From Sulfuriferula sp. (lineage in GTDB: Bacteria > Pseudomonadota > Gammaproteobacteria > Burkholderiales > Sulfuriferulaceae), in assembly GCA_031291235.1 (NCBI GenBank), contig JARLJL010000015.1:124001-188000 (forward strand): DNA of 64,000 nucleotides, given 5' to 3'. Below, piece after piece: positions 8,201 through 17,300 of the stretch. The notes under the pieces were generated by a model, which saw only the letters and a program-made list of their open reading frames with translations, searched no databases and was not told the origin of the DNA. The position numbers and the translations under genes are program-made. Numbering within the stretch: position 1 is the first letter of the stretch; every line of letters starts with the position of its first letter.

Positions 8201-9657
8201 ATCGTCTCGTGCTTCTTGGCGAGTTCCGCATAGCGACGTGCTTCCGCTGCTGACAACAGGCCATTCTCAGCCTGACGATCAATGATCTTCTTCACACCAC
8301 GGGTGTGGTCAACGATGATCGGTTGACCTTCCACATGCGGCGTATCAATCGGAGCCAGTTCACGCAGATGCGCAGGTGGTACAAACACATGGGCGTTGTT
8401 GTCCCGCGCATCCTTAGCGGCCGTCACCGGGTTCTTCTCAGCGGTCGCCAGTTCATCATCCTCAACGATGTTGTTGATGACTTCCAGACGACGCTCCGCC
8501 ACAGCCTTGCTGATGCGTTCCAACTCAGCCAAGTCCGCTTCGAGGTGACGTTCCTGATCTGCGGTCAACGCAGTCGACATGTTGTCTTCGCCCTTATCGG
8601 CGTTCAGGATGTCTTCCGGGTTCGGCGTGATATCCGCCGATTGCGTTCCTTGGGTCACCTTACCGGTGATGCCAACCTTGGGCAAATCAGTCGACGGCTT
8701 GACTAGGGTGGCTTCATCACCACCCTCATCTTTTTTTGTTTCACTACCCTCCGCCTCCATCATCTTGCCATCAACGCTACGCGCTTGAAACAGCGTCATC
8801 AGCATGCGCAGGAAACGACGTTGATACGTGGTCGTGTCCATGCCGGCGTTGTTGGCGTCCTTGTTCGTCGCCAGTTCTTCCTTCGGCGCAATGCGCCAGC
8901 TATCCAGCACCCCGAGGTTCACGAGCAACCAACGACCCGATTCTTCGAAGATGATGTTGATGCGCGACAGCTTGTCAAACGGAATCTTGGCGATCAACGA
9001 TTCATTCCGTTGGTCGCCGAGCCACTTGTACATCTCCAGAATGAAGAAAGCATCCGGCTCGTAGACGTGATGAATCGTCGTCGAGTTCACCTTCATCGAC
9101 GCAATCTTCAAGTCCGACAGCGACGGCAACGTGGTCGGCAGTTGCACCTTGATGAACTGGTGACGCGCCGACTCGTTGGCCAACTCCGCCATCCGGGTCC
9201 AGACTGCGGCCTGCTGGTTGTACCATTTGTAGTACTCGGTGAGCACGTTGCGCTGGTACTTGTACGCATCGGCAATGAAGCCGTAGTTCTCGACCACCAG
9301 CGTCTTGCCGGTATTTTCATACGCAGCAATGTTGCGCACCTGCATGTAGCGGCGGTTACGCGTGTGGTACTGGTGAATCAGCGTGGTGATCGCCAACTGC
9401 TTGGTCTGCGGACTACCGAGGTTCGCCCCGTTGGTCAGGATGTGCTCCATCGCAATCGGCTGTTTGATGTTGCGAAACAGGTACTCGTTGGACTTCGGTG
9501 CGACATCCACCCCGTTGTTCGATCCCAGATAGTGGTAAATCGAGAGCAACGGCAACTCCATCAGCTGGGTGCTCGGCAGAACCGGACTCATCAGCTGCGT
9601 GGGTTTTCGAATACCGAACTTCTTGAAGTAGGGATCGTAAAACTGGTTCATCTTCAA
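5212..9657 (-). CDS. Virion-type RNA polymerase beta-like subunit (phiKZ gp178-like)
   Basis: This would be one subunit of the multisubunit RNA polymerase that phiKZ-like phages package and inject to transcribe early genes. Near residue 602 PSLRPDGVYISNG matches the beta N-terminal core (bacterial MT..GTF.ING). Near 800, LGVILGYEWGLANLL recurs in the second beta-like protein of this window. KFKVGDILAYNEG and GVGDKGVFANQMK (about 1409-1419) resemble conserved beta C-terminal motifs, the latter GDK..GRHGNKG. The protein stops ~60 residues later, so the extreme beta C-terminus is missing; a candidate for it is encoded at 25939-26613. The first ~480 residues lie before recognisable beta sequence and include an acidic linker near 320. 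Its ATG overlaps the stop of the beta-prime gene by four bases. Confidence 0.82.
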   Translation of the reverse strand: MKMNQFYDPYFKKFGIRKPTQLMSPVLPSTQLMELPLLSIYHYLGSNNGVDVAPKSNEYLFRNIKQPIAMEHILTNGANLGSPQTKQLAITTLIHQYHTRNRRYMQVRNIAAYENTGKTLVVENYGFIADAYKYQRNVLTEYYKWYNQQAAVWTRMAELANESARHQFIKVQLPTTLPSLSDLKIASMKVNSTTIHHVYEPDAFFILEMYKWLGDQRNESLIAKIPFDKLSRINIIFEESGRWLLVNLGVLDSWRIAPKEELATNKDANNAGMDTTTYQRRFLRMLMTLFQARSVDGKMMEAEGSETKKDEGGDEATLVKPSTDLPKVGITGKVTQGTQSADITPNPEDILNADKGEDNMSTALTADQERHLEADLAELERISKAVAERRLEVINNIVEDDELATAEKNPVTAAKDARDNNAHVFVPPAHLRELAPIDTPHVEGQPIIVDHTRGVKKIIDRQAENGLLSAAEARRYAELAKKHETIPAPDGKGSMKDFVVIHPDVVKVAAHKIPDRPSIIDKSMLESTLHVFDSKYIEEVFQKDVAAMVLKIQDAGICVTDYEVEHVSQITGDFDTYTCRVTPIEGAPSTLRWKLPSLRPDGVYISNGVPYRQRKQTGDFPIRKLKPDLVGMTSYYGKIFLSRSAKKVNDYGDWIRRNVMAMGLDDQSTIVTGLLPANVFDPAFACPRLYSTLAMGFRGFVISPAVWPVKVNFHSLLLTFDHTKRDEILEDKTRRAQLEKNGTLLIGVTDKKDPIVMMKDGSIQVVGKDAMIPMPSIETLLGLDAGKAPDEFVELKVLGQTIPLGVILGYEWGLANLLARLRVTPRRVPAGKRVNLLPTEYSLVFADETLVFEKKDKFAGIILAGFQEYHRGIRQYSVYEFDKRGVYLNVLETQGIGARYLREVDLLNQLWVDPITRELLVEMKEPVEFQQLLLRAAELLMSDQHPRPGDASFQRRKGYERMAGAVYSELVTSIRKHNGKPGKSKLPIDLNPFDIWKNISEDPSKSQVKDINPIENLKQQEAVTYSGVGGRNSRSMVKSTRAYDQNDMGVISESTVDSSDVAVNTYTSANPMFVSLRGVAQQYEIGKSGNTSLLSTSALTSVGADRDDPKRVNFIAIQAGHGVACHGYHANAVRTGYEQVIAHRTSDLFATTAKKPGKVLTLDDRGITVEYDDGTKQGIELGRRFGNAEGATIPHEVRAAVKLGQKFKVGDILAYNEGFFEPDFIDPSQVVWKPGVTVKVALMESPLTLEDSSAISQETAALLRSKTTKIREIIVDFKQSVSDLVKVGQAVASEDILCTIEDETTARNDLFDKESRDTLRVLSAQTPLAKAIGTVERIEVYYHGEKEDMSESLRALASASDREFSARFKAVGKPVMTGQVDESYRSDGDSLNLDTLSIKIYITSDVAAGVGDKGVFANQMKTVFGQVLEHDVTTEHGDKIGAIFGAKSIQARIVHSPDLIGTTTTLLDVLAERVVKAYRGK

Positions 9658-11282
9658 ACCCCTGTGAGGTTATGCAATACAAGCTGCACCGTGTCGACAT
9701 CAGTGGAAGCCATGAACTGCCCCCGTGTGTCCACGTAGGCCTTCACGCTTTGAACGAACCGATCGACTTCAGCCACAGATTCCTGCGAGTAGACAGATAC
9801 GCCCGAGCAGGTGTCCCCGTCAAAGTCAGCCCCCAGGCCTACCAGGCGAGCGGAGTGCGGAATGAGCGAGTTGACAAACGCCGAGCCACGAACCGGAAAC
9901 TGATGCGCGATGCGCGAGTCATCCAGTGGTTCCCAATTGGGGCCGAGTTCTTTACGGACTTCCGACTTGATCGTCGTCCGGGCGAAGATCTTGCTCGGAT
10001 AGATCGAACCAATCCCGGTCACCGGATAGCGAGTGATGAACACCGGGTACTTGTTCAACTCGAAGTAAGTCGACGCGTACAGCAACTCGCAGAAGGTGAG
10101 TGGCGATACATCAGCCGCATGCCGTGACTCCGGCAACTCATCGATCGAGTGCATCAGACGGAACGTACCATCCGGGCCCTTGTAAATCAGGCCGACGTAA
10201 TGGTCATCGATCTCCAGCACCTTGTGCCGGTTGTCTTCCTGCGAGAAACTCGTGATGACTTTCTCGATGCCTTCGTCAGTCATCCAGCGGTCGTAGTAGC
10301 GGGTCTTCAAGGTGGTCGGCTCAGTCTTGAGCGTCTTCTTGTTGATCAGCAACGTCGGTTGGTCGGGAGCCTTGAACACATCGCGCAAGAAACCGTTACG
10401 CACCAGATACATCGAGATCGGTAGCACCATCTTCAACGACTGGTACAAACCAACCCCGGTATCATTGAAACCGAAGTTCCCCGGTGCACCCAGATAGGCG
10501 ACTGCGGTATCGGCTGCCGTGATCACGTTCCGGGTACCGTTGAAAGTACGCCGTGCGGTCCACCGGTTCTGGATCAGCTTCCTGCGACCACTGACCATTT
10601 CTTCCAGCGTGGTGTAGATCTGGTTGAAGGTCTTTTGCAAGTTGAACCGGGTGTTGTTGATCACTTCCGGATTGTGCTTGATCGAGGCGTCACTCAGCGT
10701 ATTGGAAATCGCCAAGAGCTTGCGATACAGCGTGTTGATTTCATCTTCCTGAGGCCGGCCATCTGCACCGACTTCCATGTCACGCAAGCCAGCCGGCATA
10801 ACGACCACTTTATCCAGCATGGCGTCAGCGGCGTACTTGGTGACAAGACGGATATTGTGTTCACGGGAAACTGACTTCGTGTCGGTAAACTTGATCTTCT
10901 TCCAGTTCGAGACAAAAAACTGGTAGCCTGTCTTCCCGCCCGAAATCGGGTCGGATCGAACGAAGTCCTGCTCGCTTTCGTCGAATACCGCATATTCGGT
11001 TCCGGCGATGATGCCGCCGTACAGTTGTTTCAGATCCATCAACGTCCGGTACATGATCGGATGGAAGATCGGGACCTTGATGTCGATATAAGAAAACCGA
11101 CGACTACGCAGATCGTCCCCGACTCGACCAAAGATCGAAGTTGAGAACAATCCGTTGTCATCGAAGTTAGTTCCGGTGCCATCGAAGCTGGATAAAGACG
11201 TGACGGGCTTCAGGAATTGAAGCTTCGCCTGCGTCAGTTGCAACAGCGTCAGATTGAATGGAATGTCGAGTTTTGCTGCCAT
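9654..11282 (-). CDS. RNA polymerase beta-prime N-terminal subunit with DFDGD (phiKZ gp180-like)
   Basis: This is the N-terminal part of a beta-prime subunit, carrying the catalytic metal-binding loop. HQFPVRGSAFVNSLIPHS leads to GLGADFDGDT, with DFDGD at residues 486-490; the E. coli loop NADFDGD lies near 460. The protein ends about 50 residues later, so the bridge helix, trigger loop and clamp would be in another polypeptide not found in this window. It is translationally coupled to the beta-like gene (4-base overlap) and diverges from the giant tail gene. The ATG follows AAGGAAG. Confidence 0.87.
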   Translation of the reverse strand: MAAKLDIPFNLTLLQLTQAKLQFLKPVTSLSSFDGTGTNFDDNGLFSTSIFGRVGDDLRSRRFSYIDIKVPIFHPIMYRTLMDLKQLYGGIIAGTEYAVFDESEQDFVRSDPISGGKTGYQFFVSNWKKIKFTDTKSVSREHNIRLVTKYAADAMLDKVVVMPAGLRDMEVGADGRPQEDEINTLYRKLLAISNTLSDASIKHNPEVINNTRFNLQKTFNQIYTTLEEMVSGRRKLIQNRWTARRTFNGTRNVITAADTAVAYLGAPGNFGFNDTGVGLYQSLKMVLPISMYLVRNGFLRDVFKAPDQPTLLINKKTLKTEPTTLKTRYYDRWMTDEGIEKVITSFSQEDNRHKVLEIDDHYVGLIYKGPDGTFRLMHSIDELPESRHAADVSPLTFCELLYASTYFELNKYPVFITRYPVTGIGSIYPSKIFARTTIKSEVRKELGPNWEPLDDSRIAHQFPVRGSAFVNSLIPHSARLVGLGADFDGDTCSGVSVYSQESVAEVDRFVQSVKAYVDTRGQFMASTDVDTVQLVLHNLTGV

Positions 11283-11361
11283 GACAGTCTTCCTTTCGAA
11301 TTTCTTAGGAAACTTTATGAGCGGGGTCGTTTATCCCACGCACTAAAACGGAGCCACTATA
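11283..11361. promoter_or_regulatory. Divergent spacer between polymerase genes and giant tail gene
   Basis: These 79 bases hold the ribosome sites for both genes: AAGGAAG on minus, GGAG nine bases before the plus ATG. On the plus strand TTTATGAGC (about 11313-11321) contains the TATG core reported for phiKZ late promoters. TATG is short, so the promoter call is tentative. Confidence 0.4.
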
Positions 11362-14300
11362 ATGGCTAAGAGTACTAAATTTGAGTCGGGAAATGATTTC
11401 GATTTCGACGACAACTTCGGCGATATCCCGGACTTCGCGGAACCGAAGGAAAAAGGCCAGAATAAACGCATCCCGATGTTGTCGTTGGGCAAGTCAGCCC
11501 TGAAAGGGGCCGTCGGTGACAGTGGCCTCACCGATGAAAGCTTTCTGCGACGCACAATTCGCTCTGTCTTGCCGAGTGGCTATGGATCAGCCCTCGACAT
11601 CGCCGACGAAGCGAGTAGTACCCTTAGGAGTCTATACAATGATTCCTACAAGGAGCTTCGCCCGCTGCTAAACGACATGAAGCGGGTGACGGCTCGGATG
11701 CAGGAGCCGCTCGACAAATACCTGCCCAAGTCGATCTCCAAACGGCTCGATGAGTGGTCTAAATCGATCGATCAGGCAACAGCGGGTGGTCCGAGTGAAG
11801 AGGATCAGCGCGACGCTATGATCAATGCGTCGATCGCTGAAACGCTCAAGCATCAAGTGGTTCAGGATGCCAAGCGTGAACAGCGAGACGATGCGCGTGG
11901 CAAGATCCGTGAGCAGATCGATCAGATCCGCCACAAGGACAGTGTTGGGCAACTGAACCAGATCCGTCTGGCTACCGCCCAGCTTGCTGCGTACCAGAAC
12001 AACGTGACGTCGCAGTACCATCGCAAGTCGCTTGAGTTGCAGTACCGCACGCTGTTTACGTTGCGCGATATTGCGATTGAGCAAAAGCGGATGTCGGAAG
12101 TCACGACCGATGCATACACCAAGATCGTCAAGAACACGGGTCTGCCGGACTACGTGAAGCTGTCGGATAGTGACCGTCTTGGTCAGGCCACCCGGAACCG
12201 TTTCGGTAAGCTCTTCGATAGCGGCATCGTCGCTGCTCGTAAGGAATTCGTCCAGCAGTTTGGTAAGCAGTTCAAGGACGTGATGATGGATCGCGTTCGG
12301 AACTTTGCATCAGGCGCAGGTATGGCCTTGCAAGGGGCGGACTCGGCGGCTGACGTCTACCAGATGACGCAGGGCATGGAAGGTATGGGGATGGAAGGAA
12401 TGTCCCCTCAGGAGTTGCTGGCGGAAATGGGCGGCGGGATGGTCGCTCAACATTACGGGAAGAAGGCGGTTAACGCTGTCCGTAAACGCCTTCCGACCAC
12501 GGGTCCGATTGCGGCGTACCTGAAGAAGGGTCGTCGTCTGGGTAACAAGATCGGCTATAACGTCGGTAACCTGCAAACCAATGCCAAGAACTGGGGTGAA
12601 GGCTACGACGCTATGCCGGGCTTCTTGGGGAAGATCCTGCCGAGCTTCTTGCAGGAGATGATCCGTGATGCAGTGAACCGCGTACCGGGTTATGACCGCA
12701 ACCTGCAAAAGGATCGCTTGCAGGATATGCAAGGGCCAGCCATCTGGTCACGGCAGTCAGCTAAGACCCTGAATGAAGTGATTCCGGGTTACTTGGCTCG
12801 CATCCTGCGTGAGCAGCAAATGCTCCGCACCGGTAGCGATAACATCGAGTTGCTGCGCTTTGACTATTCGGCGGGTAAGTTTGCCAAGACGTCTGAACTG
12901 AAAAAGCGTACCTACGATCAGGTCATCAGCAAGTCCAACTCGCAAGGGTTGAATCAGGACGTCGAGAAGTTGCTCCAAGAGATCGATCCGCAAGGTAAGC
13001 TCTCGAAGGAAGCCCGTTCTGAACTGCGTAAGCAATTGGTACGTGACACAGTGCGCAATCAGGCAGGGGTGGCGGAACGATACATGGACTCGACGCATGT
13101 GAGTCCTGAGATTGCCGATCACTTCCAAAGTCGCTATGGTGCGAAGGCTGATCCGGAAGGCGATGCCAAGAACCGCTACAGCAACCAGCATCGCGCACTG
13201 GGTGGCAATGTCTCGCTTGCCCGTTCGATGATGCAAGATCAGGTAAATGCTGGTCTGGCAGGGATGTTGGAAGACATGGGTCTGCTCGATCAACATGGCA
13301 ACATGGCGCTTGAGAAGATCTTTGACTACCACCTTGACTATCAGGAAATGCCCGATAGCTCGAAGGTTATGCCCGGCGCTAAGGGCGGCCTGCGTCGCGC
13401 TTCGCGTAAGCGCGGTGAGCAACTGGGTCGTGGTGCGGGTGGTCAACGTGGTGCTGGGATTCGACACACCAACATCACGAACAACCACGCTCCGGCTGTG
13501 GTTCAACCGCACACGTTCGAACAAACGCCTCAGACTCAAAACTTCACGGCAGTCATTGACGCTATCAAGGCGAACAATAACTTGACGTTGATGGAGAAGG
13601 TCAGCGAGACGTTGATCCGCATTGAGAAGGAGATTCAGGCTGGCGTCGTGATGTATAACGCCGGGAATCTGGAAGCCTCTCGACTGGGTCCGGATGGCAA
13701 ACCGTTCCTCGATCGTTCACTGCGCCAACATTGGCATCACGCCAAGGACAGCGCATCCAGTTTCGGTAAGAAGGCGCTGGACTGGTGGAATGAACCGGGC
13801 TACGGAACGCAGTTGTGGAACAACAAGGGTAAGATCTGGGCAGACACGAAGAAGAAAGTCGGCGACTTCTGGCAAGGAGCCAAAGACAAGTATTCGGACA
13901 TGAAGGAAGTCTACATCGATGGTGAGTTGACACCGCGATTGACTGCCTGGGGCTTGAAGGCCGGGATGTATTACGATAGCGCTGACGTCGCGACCCGTAA
14001 GGCCATCAAGAAGATCTCTGACATCAAGGGACCTGTGTTCGATGCAGCAGGCGTGGAGATTATCAACGCCACGGATGCAGCCAAGATGTTCGTGCGGACC
14101 ACTGCAAATAAGTGGATTCGTGTCACCGGTACTTGGATCAAAGATAATGCGAAGAAGCTTTGGGGCGCAGCCACGGGTGGTTATAAGGCGGCAATCGACT
14201 ACGGCAAGGAGCTTTTCAAGAAGGGCCAAGCCTACGTCGATGCGCAAGACGTGTACAGTAAGAGCGATACGAAGAACCCGAAGCTTCGTGCGTCGATCAT

Positions 14301-17300
14301 GCGTGCACGTGGTTATCGATCGAAAGCCCATCCGGAAAAGGTGATTCTGTCACCGGCTGACATCGATGGTCCGGTACTCGATCTGGAAGGTAACACGCCG
14401 TTGACGGCTGATGACATCGCTGCGGGTCTGGTCGATGCACATGGTCGGGAACTGGTGTCCGGTAAGCTGCGTCTGATCCAGTTGGGTCACGACACGGTGC
14501 ACATGGCGTTCCAGAAGGTGAAGAACGGCTTTAACATGGCCAAGGACTTCCTGTCGGGTAAATGGCAGGGCTTTGCGAACTGGTTCAAGATTGATGGGAT
14601 CGCCTTCTCGGGCGGTAAGACCATTATCGAACGCTTAACTGAAATCCGTGACCTGTTGGAAGAACGACTACCCAATCGCAAGAAGAAGGTACTCGGCGAT
14701 GTCGACGGGGATGGGATTCGTGAAGGCAGCTACGAAGACGAAAAAAAGAAAGGTAAGCTGCACGAGGCAGTCGGTACTTCCGCAGAGGAAGCAGTCAAGA
14801 CCGCCAAAGACATGGCGGAGCGCATGGGCAAGAAAGGCCAGTCGCTCTATGGCGCAGTCGGTGGCGCTGCTATGGGACTCTTCAACCGCTTCAAGAACCG
14901 CAAGAAAAAGGGTGAAGGCGAAGAGGGTGAAGGCGAAGCCGGCAAATCCACGCTCGACAAAGTCATCGATTATGGTGGCGATGCAGCAACGCTCTTGTCC
15001 TTGATCCCTGGTGGCAAACTGGCTCGCAAGGGCTGGGGTGCAGCAAAGGGTGCTTTCGGTCTCGGTAAGAAGGGACTGCAAGCCGGCGCTGAAGCACTGA
15101 AGGCCGCTGAGATCGGTCGCAAGACTGGTACCGGGTTTGTAGCGGCGCGTGAAGCGCTCAAAGCCAGTAAGGGGATGAAGCTCGCTGAGGAAGCTGAAGA
15201 GATCATGCACGCTGCGCAAGCGGCAGGCTTGTCTGCTCAGGAAGCCGAAGCGTTGGCAGCGGATGCCGTGAAGGGCGGCAAAGCGGCTGAGAAGATTGGT
15301 CTCGGTAAGTCGGTCCGTAAGGGTCTGCTCTCTGGACTGAAAGGCGGCTTTGGGATGGCCAAGAAGGGTTTGGGTGCAGCCTACGAAATGAACCAGGCGG
15401 GTAACCTGAAGACTGGGAAACTCGCAGGTCAAGGTCTGCGCTTGGCCGGTCGTGGTTTGTGGGAAGGTGGTAAGTTGGCGGGTAAGGGCATTCTTGGGAT
15501 TGGCAAGTTCGGCGCGAAGACGGCGTTGCCGTGGGCTGCGAAGGACGTCGCCAAGAACGCTATGAAGTTGGGCCGTGGCGGCATGGGCCTGATGAAGATG
15601 GGTGGTGGTCTGGGATTGGGGATTGGTCTGGACGTGGCTTCCCATTACGCTAACGCAACCGGTCATGAAACCATCGGTAAGGGTCTGGACTATGCAGGTG
15701 ACGCCGTCACTGGTTGGGGTCTGGCTTCAACGGTGGCGGGTATGGCTGGGATCGAAGGTGGCGCACTTGGTTTGGGTGGTGCGATCCTTGGTGCAGTCGG
15801 TGCACCGGTGTTGTTGGGTGCTGCGGCTTTGGCCGGCGGTGCCTACGCTGGGTACAAACTGTACAAGTGGTCCAAGACGAAGAACCTGACGGATCTCTCG
15901 AAGATGCGTTACATCCAGTACGGCTTCGCTGAAAACGATGACGACCACTGGAAGGCTGTGTTCGCGTTGGAAGACCTGCTTGAAGATCGTGTCAAGGCCA
16001 GTGCTAACGGCAAGCCGTATATCGATGCGAAGGGTTTGAAGGAGGATGATCTTCTTGAACCGTTTGACATCGATAAGAAGAACAAGGATCAGCTGCAAAA
16101 CTGGCTGAAGTGGTTTACCTTGCGCTTCAAACCCGTCTTCATGGTGAACATGTCAGCGCTGCGGAAGGTGGATGAGAAACTGTCCTTGAAAAAGGTTGAG
16201 GATCTGAAACCGAACCAGAAGAAGACCTTCATCACAATCGCCAGCTGGCCGGGAGGCCCCTACAAGTACGACACCAGTCCGTTTGCTTCGCTGGACAAGC
16301 TTCCGTCGGGAGACGCAGAAGTCACAGCGTATGTGGCCACGATCACCAAGAAGGTGGACGAACAGGTCAAGAAGCAGCCTGAGTCTGAGAAGGCCGCGAC
16401 GGCTGCGAAGGTAGGTGACGCAGCACCGAAGACCATCAAGGAAATTCAGGCAGCTGCCACGGTGGCGCAAGGTATCGGGGCTCCGCAAGGACCGGCTCCG
16501 AACTGGCAAGGTGTCGCGGATGACAAGGGTAAGATGGGCAACATGGGAATCGGTGCGTCCGGTGCAATGTTGACCATGAAGGGTACATTCGATGCAACAT
16601 CCATGGGGGCAGGCGATCGCTTGGATGGGATCACCTCGATTCGACTGAAGGCTTACGGTCTGACGTCGATGGATGTGGAGAAAGTGAAAGCACTGCTGGC
16701 ACTGGAAAACATCACCCAGAAGGACGTCAAGCTCGACAGCAAGAATGTGGCGACATGGTCAGGTGACATGGCGAAGTTGTTTGGTGCAGGTGCGCCGCAG
16801 TTTGGCGTCACTATCCCGAACACCACACTCGGGATGAACTGGATCTCGTGGTATCGGAACCGGTTCTTGCCGGTGTACCTGAATTACCTCACCGCCTTGT
16901 CGAAGGCTACCAACCAGAAAGATCCTCGCTCTGCGATGACCATGCTGAAACCGCAAGACGCGCTGGATGTGGCGACTGCGATTAAGGCGGCTTCTGGTCA
17001 AGCGGGTAGCGTGTGGGGCGTCAAGCAAATGCCGTGGCCGCAGTATGAAGCCAATACGGATTCAGCTTCGACGGATGCGAACTTCGCAGCCCTGAAGGAC
17101 AAGGCCCAAATCCAGAAGATGGCTGAGACGGTATCAGTCACCAAGGATGACAAGCAAACGTGGCTGGGTAAGAAGTGGCAGGAACTCACCACCGATGCAC
17201 AGGGCAATAAGAACTGGTTGGGTAAAGCATCCGACACCGTCAGCAAGGCGTTTAACTTTGTCAAAGACGGCGTTGCTAAAACGACCGAAGCAGCAATTGA

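Noticed and set aside
8785-9738. 317-aa plus-strand ORF opposite the beta-like gene
   Set aside because: Arg/His/Val-rich shadow frame with no start signal; the minus-strand frame has polymerase motifs.
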